From Roridomyces roridus (lineage: Eukaryota > Basidiomycota > Agaricomycetes > Agaricales > Mycenaceae): a stretch of 64,000 nucleotides of DNA. The stretch is taken from positions 248,001 to 312,000 of the forward strand of contig JARKIF010000051.1 in NCBI GenBank assembly GCA_029378245.1, given 5' to 3'. The notes below the pieces were generated by a model, which was not told where the DNA came from, ran no database searches, and was given only the letters and a program-made list of their open reading frames with translations. Of this stretch, positions 1 through 9,565 are shown one piece after another. A program made the translations under genes and the position numbers. Numbering within the stretch: position 1 is the first letter of the stretch; each line of letters starts with the position of its first letter.

Positions 1-235
1 GTAGCCCCACAATTTCTTTTGACTGGGTTCGACGCTCTCCCATGTATCCGACTTCACAATACTGCCTACTTTTTTTTCCCCCACCTAGCTCGCTCTTTGA
101 TACATTCCCTTTCATTCCCCTTGCTTTCTATTGCGTCTCATTCGGCAATAACAATCACCAGCCTCTCTCTTATCATATGATCGATGCTTCTGGAATCGGA
201 ATCTTTCTTGCCTTCCTCTTCCTCCGCCAACCATC

Positions 236-1207
236 ATGGTCCAGCACCCCAACTCGCCACCGCCAGCGTACACCGACCTCGAGGCATTCTTCGCGGGCCT
301 CTCTTTGGAAGGCGGCCCAGCGGGGCCAGCCCCGAGCACAGGTAAGTTCCGCGTTGTGCCTCGTTGCTTATCGTGATTGATCTTCATCTCCAGCGACCAC
401 CCTGCCCGCCCCTGCCGTGCCTCCTCCTCAGCCGCGCACTCCATCGCCTCCTCCCTACGGCCGTCGCGCCGTTTATCAAGTCTCCTCGCCGACTCGAGGC
501 TTAGAACTCACCCCAGATTGGTAATTATGTCGCTGATCCAAGCTGCGATGATGACTGATTTGCTTTCGTAGGTCCGAGGCGGCCCATACGGCCCACAATG
601 AACCGGGGGCCCGCGTCCGTGCTCTGCGTCGCAACCCCAAGAAACGCGGGTCGAAATCGGTCTACGTCGTCTTTCGAGGGCACACCATCGGCATCAAAAA
701 TACTTGGTATGTGCTTATGGGATATGATAGTGTTGTTCTTGACACTCCTCTGTAGGGCTGAGGTGGAACAAGCTACGCTCGGGTTCCGGTTTGCCCAGTA
801 TCAAGGCTACCGCTCCCGCGCTGTTGCACAAGCGACGTTCCTGCATGCCCAGCAAAACGGGTGGACCTCGACCAATCCCGCATGGACGGCGGTGCCCATT
901 TCCGCTGCGCTTGCTCCACACCCCATTGCTGACCACCAGGGCAACCCATCTCCCCCCGTGATCGCTCGGCGGGAGGCCCATCAGCCGTGGCATATTGTAT
1001 ACGTCGGCGTGCATCCCGGCATCTTTGCCACCTAGTGAGTCTTTCTACTTATTCGTTCCCATTGTCTCGCTGATGCCCGCCAGTCTCGAGTGCGCCCTCA
1101 ACGTGCTTGGTATTGACGGCTCGTGGAATGACCGTGCCGAGACCTTCGCCGAGGCCCAGGCCAAATTCGCACGGGCGGTTAGTCGAGGGGAGGTGCGCGC
1201 GGTGTAA
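236..1207 (+). CDS. Protein with two RNase H1 N-terminal (viroplasmin-like) modules
   Basis: Five exons (236-341, 394-520, 572-706, 756-1034, 1084-1207) join in frame to give 256 aa. A Pro-rich N-terminus is followed by two modules resembling the RNase H1 N-terminal/caulimovirus viroplasmin fold. The first has SVYVVFRGHTIGIKNTW and later YQGYRSRAVAQATF. The second has WHIVYVGVHPGIFATYLECA and an acidic-to-basic tail. In RNase H1 this fold binds RNA-DNA hybrids or dsRNA. No RNase H catalytic domain follows, so nucleic-acid binding is an inference and catalysis is not expected. Every intron has GT-AG ends and a length of about 49-52 nt. The start is the first ATG of the open frame and has a plausible context (ATCATGG). 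No membrane segment or signal peptide is seen. Confidence 0.8.
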
Positions 1208-1433
1208 TGGGTCTATATGTATTGCTTTTTTGTTGTTCATATTCACACAATTTGATTCTGGTGTACTCTACTCTACGACTTCAGCTGTGTGCAAGCGGGG
1301 GAGAAGCCAATGAGAGATTTTAATAAGCAACAGATAAGATTATTTAACGAGCCTCAGCCGCGCGCCACTCCTGCTCCTGCCGACGGAAATCCTCCTTGTA
1401 CAAGCGCCATTCCTCCTCCTCCGCGGCCTCACG

Positions 1434-1968
1434 TCACTGCGCCGCCAACTTCTCACATCGTTCCGCCCAAGCGCGATGGCCGTACTTGTTTTCGAATGCG
1501 CTGGATGGTACCCATGTCAGATTATGCTTGGGGAGACAAAGGGATGGCGTACTTCATGCGTCGAATACGCTGGCGATGCGCGAGTGAGTCAGCGTGGCTA
1601 AGAGTGTGTGCGAATTTGGGTGTGGACTACAGAGTGATAATAGTTAGACGTACGCTGCACGATACTTCCGGCTGGCCTCGCGAGCGCGGGCACGAGAGGC
1701 CTCCAACAGCTCTGCACTCTCAGAGATTTTTGCCCTCTGCCTAGTGTCTTGTTAGAGGGCCAGCATTAGAGCGAAATTATTGGAGTGCACTGTTGCATGC
1801 GCTCCCGAGCCTTCTCGCGGAGCTCGTCCTCGTTGCTGGCCAGTTTTGAGATGAGAAGATGAGGCAGAGATTGAGGGGTGCCCACCTCTCACGATATTTG
1901 GCGGAGGCACGCCGCCTCGCCAGTATAGTGGCCGCCGGTCTCTTGGTCGCGCTTTGAGCTTTCGGCAT
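1434..1968 (-). CDS. Basic Arg/Ala-rich coiled protein, probably C-terminally truncated
   Basis: The minus strand opens with MPKAQSATKRPAAT, then ARRRASAKYRE, and continues through short exons with heptad-like charged stretches (EDELREKARERM, EASRARAREASRKYRAA, HRQRIRRM, AFENKYGHRAWAERCEKLAAQ). This resembles a family of Arg/Lys/Glu-rich predicted proteins common in Agaricomycetes; I know no biochemical role for it. Introns are inferred at about 1885-1836 and 1788-1741 and near 1640 and 1540; one donor is weak. An in-frame TGA at 1434-1436 ends the protein, but the frame beyond it stays open to 1344 and still reads Glu-rich. That TGA is therefore probably a CGA-to-TGA change removing about 29 residues. 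Function unknown; alternatively a pseudogene. Confidence 0.45.
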
Positions 1969-2507
1969 CGTTTGTGGGTTCTTGAGCAGCGGAATTGGGC
2001 AGTACTGTGGCGGAAAAGGTAGTGCTGGATGTGGGCCTTCGAAACTGCGAGAAATCCAGTCGAACGCAGAGGAAGTCGTTTGAGATAGTGGAAGTCGTAA
2101 AGAAGGCCTGGTGCAAATATCGGTCAATTAGCAGACCTCCACTCGATCTCCCCTGCAAACCATCCTCCAATATCCCAAAAATCCCAAAAAAAATAGGACA
2201 ACCCCCACTGTACATACAAACCTTTTGGCTGACTTAATTTTATTTCAAAGTCACTGTTGAGGCCAGACATTGCAATTCTTGAGCCAAAATCCATGACAAT
2301 CATTTCGCGATAAGACCATCGTCAGTTCGCGATACACATGGACCAGGCGAACACTCTTCTCCCTGGTCAAGCAGACACACTTTCATCGCATTTCAAGGTA
2401 GTTACACGGCTCGTTTCACCCTCTTTGGTTCGTCTCATCACACAGACATGTAGAATGGCAAAGACAATGATAATTTTATGGAGAGGGCCCGGTTACATGT
2501 AAGACGA
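1969..2507. other. Intergenic region without a recognised gene
   Basis: This 540-base stretch lies upstream of the minus-strand basic protein and downstream of the RING gene. It is relatively AT-rich around 2160-2260. I see no coding pattern, repeat or RNA gene in it. Confidence 0.5.
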
Positions 2508-3406
2508 CTACGACGACCGACGAGGGAAAACAAGGCCAACCCAGCTGAAGGAGACGCTGCTGCGGTCGTCCCACTGTGGGTAGTCGGCCTGCATCGACTC
2601 CTCCTCCCCGTAGTGCCGGAATGGCGGGTACTGAATGACTTGCCGACAAACGGGACATTCACCGTGTTTCTCTAGCCAAGAACGAATACACACGTAGCAA
2701 TGGCCATGCCCGCATGTGTACCTGCCAACCGATTAGTAAGAAAGCAAATTTCGAAGAGAAACGTACGAGACGGGGTGAGATTTGGGACCGAGGCAGATGC
2801 TGCAGTGGTGGTGGGACTTGCACTCTGGGAGATCGGGAGGGCGTTCGGACGTCAGGTAATGGCCGTTTCCAGAAGGAGCCAAGGGAGGAGGAGGAGGAGG
2901 AGGCGGCGGCGCCACTTGGTCATCGTCATCGTCGTGGCGCACGTTCGTCCGACGAACTTTGCGGATCGGGACACGGCTCTGCGCTTCGACGGATTGACGA
3001 AAGAGCTCCGCCTCCGCTCGAGTCTTGCGCGGACGGCGGGGACGCTTGGCTTGCTCCTCCCGCTCGGCTCGCTCCTCTGCAGCTATGCGGGCCGAGAGGG
3101 CGGCGAACGTAGCACGGTTGTTGGCGATGCGGACGTTATCCTTGTGCAAGGGTAGACCGACACTGTGTTGGAACGGGGGGCGAGGGGTAGGTGCACGGCG
3201 AAGAGCTGCGCCTTTGGCCTTGGCGATGCGCTTCTTCGAGCCTGGGCTGAGCTGGAGGATGCCGTCGTTGTTAAGCTTCAGGGGATGCCCTACAGGAATT
3301 TAGGAACCATTGTATTGGATGGGCGGACGGACTCACCGATGGCTTTGACCAGTTCTTGTGGAGTGAGCGGCCATTGGTCGGGACCCTTGGTGAAAGACTT
3401 GGACAT
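2508..3406 (-). CDS. RING-HC finger protein (putative E3 ubiquitin ligase)
   Basis: The start MSKSFTKGPDQWPL is at 3406. Exon 2 carries a basic region (GSKKRIAKAKGAALRRA), an Ala/Glu/Arg-rich helix and a poly-Pro run. The RING is split by an intron at about 2721-2765. Spliced, it gives CSICLG, then CGHGHCYVC, then CPVC, which is a complete C3HC4 pattern with the conserved Ile and Trp around it (CIRSWLEKHGECPVC). RING-HC domains recruit E2 enzymes, so ubiquitin-ligase activity is the family expectation; the substrate is unknown. The C-terminus after the RING is short (stop at 2508). No membrane helix is visible, so it is probably nuclear or cytosolic. A further intron near the 3' end cannot be excluded. 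Confidence 0.8.
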
Positions 3407-3508
3407 GGAGGCGATAGCCAAGAAATGGACGGATGCAAAACGAAGATGGAGATCACAAAAAGCACATGGTATTGATGGCAGATTTGACCATTTGGAGGTA
3501 CTACGAAA

Positions 3509-4906
3509 CTAAGGTACGGCAAAAAACAATTCGGGGAAGGTGGAGAAGACGTGTGTCGCCTCAGGCCAGCGGGACCAAGTGGGAGAGGCAACCATGTACT
3601 GGGTGATCTGGAACCGCACCTCCCCAGGTTGAATGGCGGCAATGGAGAAGCGCACGCGCGGAGGGATGTTGATGGTCGCGCCGGAAGGGAATCGTTTGGC
3701 AAAGCCGAAGTCCCAGAAGATGATCTGGCCGCCCAGCTTACAATCGTAGTTACCGAGAGCGGTGATGGCCATCCAGCACCAGCCACAGACCGGGTCGGAT
3801 GCCGCCTTGGGTCGGGTGAGGGTCTGGGCCGAGGTCGATGCTGACGTTGGTCCACGGCCCAGGCCCAGCACGTTTTAGAGAGGGATTGGCGGCGAATAGG
3901 GCGGTACTGTAGTCACAAGCAATAGCGTACCCTTTGGGGCAGCCGCGTGCGAAGCCGTCTAGAAGAGAGTGCGAGATGAGGGTGGAGAAGAAAGCCAGCG
4001 GTGTGGGAAGAAGCTACCTCGCTGGAAACGGAGCAAATCACCGATGGCGGTGTCATTCATCAAGCGGTTTAGCGCCAGGAATTCATTCATCGTGCTCGCC
4101 TGTATGTTCTCTGGACGCTATATGGTTGCATGTAAGTCGTTTGTGCGTACGAGCGAGTAGTGACTGACATTGGAGCCCATACAATATTCAATCCCCATCT
4201 CCACAGACTTGTTGACACCGTCAGGTATGTTGTCGAGGTATTCAGCCGCCGAGCAACAAGCCATCGCTGCGTCGTATACAAGCTCGGCAACGGCGAGATC
4301 GGTGTCCTGCGGCCGTCCCACAAACATGAGCATGACGAGGCCCGTGCGATCCACAACTGGCAGCATCACTCTGCAGCAAGATCAATGAATGGCGGCGCGA
4401 GAGTCTCAAAACTTACCTCGCAGCCCAGCCCTGAACTTCAAGGCCTTGCTCTTCGATGTCGGTGAGGCTGTGTACACGGTCTTCGGGGTTCACGTCGTGC
4501 TCGCCCGCAAGTTCGGAGATGGTCCAAGGCGGCCTCGGCACTGGGTCACGGGGAAAAGCAGCATCGCCGACAGGTTCGTGACCAGCGAGACGTTGAGTGC
4601 GCCCGCGTAATACCCCTACGAGTGGCTTTTCTTCCGTCGACGCGAGCCGGAGCTCGTAGGCTGGAAGGCCCGCGGCATCATCATCGTCGGACAAAACGGC
4701 GCTCTCCGGGTCGGCGGTGGGCTTGTCGCTGAGGTTCCATTCATGGAAGCGCTCGAAGGAGTCGAAGGTGAAGGGTGTTTTCTTCGCGAGCACCATGGTG
4801 GGTAGGGCAAATTTGCGGCCATCTGCGCTGCTTGACTTGGGATCTAATAACAAGGTCAGTGCTCTTAGCTGTAGAGTGGAAAAGCGGACTCACCTGCGAG
4901 AAGCAT
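3509..4906 (-). pseudogene. TET/JBP-like 2OG-Fe(II) dioxygenase relic, frameshifted
   Basis: Exons read from MLLA (4906) through DGRKFALPTMVLAKKTPFTF, a linker with VMLPVVDRTGLV and FVGRPQDTD, then MNEFLALNRLMNDTAIGDLL, NPSLKRAGPGPWTNVSIDL and finally GWCWMAITALGNYDCKLGG, IIFWDFGFAKRFPSGATINI and GEVRFQITQYMV. The last blocks match the expanded fungal TET/JBP-like dioxygenase family, whose members can oxidise methylated bases. Near 3780-3850 the reading frame shifts by one base exactly where the HxD metal-binding segment should lie, and no splice pair repairs it. The second histidine region reads RFSIAAI without a His. The copy is therefore probably inactive. It lies next to KDZ transposase remnants, the genomic association reported for this family in fungi. 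Confidence 0.6.
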
Positions 4907-5092
4907 TTTTCCAGCGAGTCACGAATTGGGGAACGATTTGGGATCAAGCAAAAGATGGAGGAGGAGGTCTTTATGGCGAAATGATTTCGCTTGTTAGCAT
5001 CCACCCCCGATTTTCCCAATCAGGAGGACACCATGCGGTTCCACGGAGGTACGCACCTGTATCGAAACGCACAGCAATTCCACGGCTAAAAC

Positions 5093-5713
5093 ATGACTCT
5101 CAGCACCGACTTGAAGGAGCCCGACACCGAGACCCGTGCCAACGACGCAGCTATCATCAACCCTGCCGAACACGATGCCTCCGAGGAAGATGACGACGAG
5201 CTACCAGAGCTTGTGGACGCGGTGCAAAGCAATGACGAGGACGACCCACCCCCACTCGAGGATATCAACAGGAAGTCCCCTTCCAGTCCCAAGACGGAGG
5301 CGCCGTTCTTTTCTCAGTTCACAGACCGCCAAAGTGGGGAAAGGCGTACTGTTTTTCCTTGCCTTTCCTTCGAGATTCGCTAATTGACCGCGTGCAATCA
5401 GCGGCCTACGCGCAGGCATTCTACTTCATCAACGGCCCCATAGTTCCTCGCGTTCTTAGCTACGACATAGCGTGCAGGCACATCTGCTCGTGAGTACTCG
5501 ACTACTACACTCTACTACTACTCCGGAATGACCTTCATCTTGTCCAGGCCCGCCCGCTCTCTGAACAGTCTTGCACACAATCAGGAATGCCAGAGTGTGT
5601 GGCGCAGCGATGCTGGATTTGGTGCGACGGGGGACAGGGATTGTGAGGGGTCGGAAATCACCTGGGCGCGCGTAGCGAGTGTCGAAGCAGCGAGCGAGCG
5701 CGCAAAACTTTGA
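5093..5713 (+). CDS. KDZ transposase fragment with two catalytic segments (164 aa)
   Basis: Three exons (5093-5333, 5402-5489, 5548-5713) splice cleanly to 164 codons. The N-terminal half is acidic (EEDDDELPEL, NDEDDPPPLEDI). Exon 2 gives YFINGPIVPRVLSYDIAC, the block around the second catalytic Asp of KDZ transposases. Exon 3 gives HNQECQSVWRSDAGFGATG and DCEGSEITWA, which align to the family region holding the catalytic Glu (usual form GRTDGEGxERxWA). Most of the transposase is absent, including the first Asp block, the zinc domains and the C-terminus. It cannot be an active enzyme. It may be an exonised relic or a gene-prediction artefact that happens to keep splice sites. Confidence 0.5.
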
Positions 5714-5854
5714 GCCGAAGGCGGCCTTTTTGTGATCCTTCCTAGATTCGCCACATGGTTCATGTTCTTGGAATAATCACGCGTCTCATTCTCGGACGCG
5801 AGTCAGATAAGCAAGCCCAGAACTACCCTTCCTCCTCCCACCAACACCCCACTA

Positions 5855-6534
5855 ATGTCGCTGCAGAACCTCGACTCCATCATCGGCGATGCCACCATTC
5901 TAGGCTCCGTCGTCGAGCTCATCATGGACGACGAGGCCGTCCAGCTGGCTGCCATCCGGGACGCGCAGCTTCGGTTCTGTCTCACGGACCCGGAGGTGGT
6001 GGGCCTCGCCGCAGAACGCTATCATGAGCTGTTCGTCGGGGGCGGAGAAGCTCCGCGCAGCTGTGGCTGGTGCCCACGCACTCTGAGCGAGGCTGGCGGC
6101 ACTCTCTTCCGTTGCAAAGAACGGTGTTTTGGGGATCTGCCTACGTGCGATCGTTGCGTCCGAGTGTTGCATGAGCAGGACCCGTTCCATCGTCTCAAGG
6201 TGCGATGCTGTGTGATCAAAGATGGCCTAACTAACCTTTCAATCAGGAGTGGAAGCAAGACCACTGGAAGCACGCAACTATGCGGGAAACCGGCTACATC
6301 CACCAGCTTGGGCACGAGGGAAGGCCATGTCGCCAGCCAGGCTCACTCGTCACGGTTCGAATCGTGTCTTGTCCCGACGGCGACCATTTGTTGCTGTGCC
6401 GCGACTGTTTGTGTGGACAAGATGACGAGGAGGAGGAGAATCTGGAGGACGAATCGGGGGCGGAATTGGATCACGACTCGGATGCGCATGGGGCGGACGA
6501 CTGGGACGATGAAGACGTATCAACGGACCCGTAG
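5855..6534 (+). CDS. Stand-alone CxC2-type cysteine-cluster zinc protein (210 aa)
   Basis: Two exons (5855-6199, 6247-6534) give 210 aa. The centre contains SCGWCPRTL, FRCKERCF, PTCDRCVRVLHEQDPFHRL, then GYIHQLGHEGRPC and LLLCRDCLCG. This is the order of cysteines and histidines of the CxC2 domain normally placed at the N-terminus of KDZ transposases, and it matches the neighbouring transposase (7070-7560) segment by segment. After the domain comes an Asp/Glu tail instead of a nuclease. The intron sits between LHRL(K) and EW, the same place as in the transposase at 7285. Likely a shortened KDZ derivative. The uninterrupted frame leaves room for a retained DNA-binding or element-regulatory role, which is inference. 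Confidence 0.65.
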
Positions 6535-6711
6535 ATTATTTTGTAGATTACTCGCCCGTCGTCTGTTGTTTTACCGACGGCCGCCCATCGCTTGTTTGTT
6601 ACCACCGCCATCAGTTTGGCACATCACTCGGGCACACTCGCTTACTTTCCAAACACCAACGACCACCCGACGAAAAGATGCGAGATTTCGCTTATCCACC
6701 CTCCCAGCAAG

Positions 6712-9565
6712 ATGGTCTCTCGGCGTGCAAACGACGCAGTGGAATTCGAGGTTGATGTCCCCAATTTCGTGGCGGATATCGGATTCGAGGTCTCGACGGA
6801 TGGGCTGCGCACCACCACCCAACTCACCAACGTGCGACCGCCAAAAAAGCGTGTACGGCCAACTGTCCCGAACGAACTACAAGACGTAGAAGCCAACTGG
6901 ATGCCCGTAGAAGAGGGTGATTGGGATATGGACGCCCTCGCTGACACCGTATCTACGGTGGAGATTGACGTGGAGGATTCCAACGGAGGAAACGGCAAGC
7001 GCAAGCGCTACGAGAACTCGGTGAGTCCTCTGGCATCCTTCGCAATACAACCTGACGCCGTCTTCTCAGGATAATCCGATGGGGACATGGCGAGCATACG
7101 CCCAGTCGTTCCTTGACCGAATGATTCGGCGACACGGCCTCGGTACTCATCCAACCTGTGGCCCATGCGGAGCCCGTTGGTCAGAGGGACAACGCATCTT
7201 CCGTTGCGTTCAATGTGGAGAGTATCTCCAGTGTGTGCCGTGCTTGCGGGCCGCACATCAACTAAACCCTCTGCACCGTATCAAGGTGCGCATTTCTCGC
7301 TACGAGTCTCTTGTTGATACTGAATTACCTTGCCAGGAATGGACCGGGACTCATTGGGATGACGCCCAGCTATCTGGACCCGAGCAACCCACAACGACGG
7401 GTACGGCGGCCCAACGTCGTCGTGGGCGGTTGCCAGGCGTCGGATTGATTTACCAACTGGGCCACCACGGGCTGCCTTGTACAGAACCCGGTGCCGTGCA
7501 CTCCATGGTGGTCTTGGACTGCAGTGGAATCTTTACCATCGATATTCGATACTGCGGCTGTCGGCCGTGGCAGGACACGAGTAATGTCGACCAACTTCTC
7601 GATAATGCCTGGTACCCGGCGACGGTCGTTGATCCCGCAACGTGCGCGACGTTTCGGTGCCTGGAGGATTTTCGGATGCTGAATGTCGTTGGCAATATCA
7701 ACGCTCATGACTACATTGGGACGCTGGAAAGGCTCACTGATCCTTTAATGTCGGACGAGGTACCGGTGAGTGCTGCTGTCTTGTAACGAGCTCGTTCTGA
7801 ATTCTACCTATCAGGATCGCTACAAGGCATTCGGTAGGATGAGTCGTCAGTACAACTTTCTACAGCAAGCAGTGCGAACAGGGTGGGGCCAGATGGACAA
7901 CGGGCTCTCATTGATTACTCCGGGTGGGATGGCGGTCCCATGCTGGCCGTGTCCGCACGCCGACAAGAATCTGCCGAAGGGATGGGAAACGGTACACGCG
8001 CGTTATCGGTGAGTTTGTGCCAAATGTCCGCCCTGCGGGAATTGACATCATCGGCAGATATTTGTATATGCTACTTCTTGCCCTGGACGCCAATTTCCGT
8101 TTGAAAAACAGATTACGGACGAACGAACGCCATGACCCGGCATTGGGGCAGGGTCATTCTTATTTCGTGCACGGAGACGCGTATAAGGAGCACCTCAAAA
8201 GCTACGTGGCGGAAAAAGACGTATGTCTTTCCAATTTCTTTCAGCCTGGTCACTAACGGGACGGCTGCATAGGTCAGCTCATGTATCGCGTTCGCTGCCC
8301 TTCTTCAAAAAGACACCCGCCTTACCAAAGGTCTACGTGTGTCCGGAGTTGGCGGGTGTGTCTGCGCTCGTCATGGCGTCGTTCGTCCTCTGGGCATGGG
8401 CGATCTGCAGAAAGGAGAGCGGTGAGTGATCTTGACGAATGTGGGCCTATTTTTGCTAATACGTCACGGCAGGTACTCCAATATGGACTACATCCTCTTA
8501 TCCGCGCTCACCGGCGTCGCCGTTACGTTTGTGGCCATCTCCTACGACATCGCCTTCGGAGGGAAGCTGAAGAACGTCGGGACCCCGATTCGGCGCCGAC
8601 GAAGGCGGAAGACATCAAGCTCTGGCTACCGTCCGAGCTGTCGGTGGAGCAACGGAGGAGCAGGTGCCGCGCGGGGTTGGCGGCCATGGAGGCGCGATTA
8701 CGGGAGGGTCAGTGCGAGGATGCGCTGAAGGAGCTCCGTGCATGCCTGCACACCCAGCGATTCCTCGTCACATGGCGCAACTCAAACGCGGTTGGACAGA
8801 GGTCCTCAACACGGTCGGCCACGTTGATTGGGCGTGTCGGTGATCGAATTACGAGGGGGGCAAAGAAGTACCGTCAGGCGAGGTTGGCGTTGACGGTTCT
8901 CAAGGGTGTCGGCTACGCGCCGCAGTACAGAGAGCTGGCGCAGGAGGACATTAGCATCGGCGTGGAGGAGGAGAGTGATGCCGCAGCACGCAAGAAGCTC
9001 TCGCGTCTAGGCTCTAAAAAATCGCGCAATGAGCCGCCAGCGCCGAGGAAGAGCATGTCCTGGATTTGGACGGTGGGGGGAGGACCAAAGGAGGACGAGA
9101 ACGCCGCGCTTCACGACTGTAAGTACCGCTCGTATATGGGTCGGCTCTAGCATTGACCCGAATTCAATTCTAGCGGTACGGGTGGAATGGTCGAAGGCAC
9201 GTGCACGGAAGGACCGCTGGATCGAGGAGGTCGAGGTGCTACGGGAGGAAATGCGCAGGACGCTGCGCATGCTGCGCTATCTGCAGCAGAACTGGGGTGA
9301 CGAGCTGGATCTGCGCGTTGATGGGAGCGCAGAGGTAGCGGCGGGGGCGCGTGCCTATGGGCATCGTCAAATCGCGGTGCACCGCCGAATCGGAGAGGGT
9401 TTTCGTGCCGGGTGGAGTCGGTCGATGGCAACGACGGTACTGGATGTGATGCGGCAGGATGGGACGGTGTATGAGGAGATTCTGGACGGGCAGGTGATAG
9501 ATAGTGGCACCGAGCCTTGGACTGCAGGAGTTGGAGGATGGGGAGGAGGAGGAGGAGGAGGATGA
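6712..9565 (+). pseudogene. KDZ-family transposase with CxC2 domain, catalytic core deleted
   Basis: Exons 6712-7020, 7070-7285, 7337-7765, 7815-8008, 8058-8220, 8273-8421 and one from 8473 encode an acidic N-terminus, a CxC2 zinc domain (CGPCGARW, CVQCGEYLQCVPC, YQLGHHGLPC, YCGC), the block YLYMLLLALDANFRLKN with the first catalytic Asp, a second cysteine cluster (GVGGCVCARH) and NMDYILLSAL leading to VAISYDIA. At about 8555-8600 the protein breaks off. The C-terminal region (LRACLHTQRFLVTW, GAKKYRQARLALTVL, SWIWTV, RVEWSKARARKDRW) resumes in another frame and ends at 9565. The segment normally between them, with the catalytic Glu, is missing. A deletion plus frameshift is the simplest reading, so the element is non-autonomous. 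Confidence 0.75.

Noticed and set aside
3551..3844. Plus-strand frame opposite the oxygenase relic
   Set aside because: It is antisense to a recognisable protein-family segment and has no motif of its own.
6340..6365. GGTTCGAATCGTG resembling a tRNA T-loop/B-box
   Set aside because: It lies inside the CxC2 coding exon (VTVRIV) and no acceptor or anticodon stem can be formed around it.
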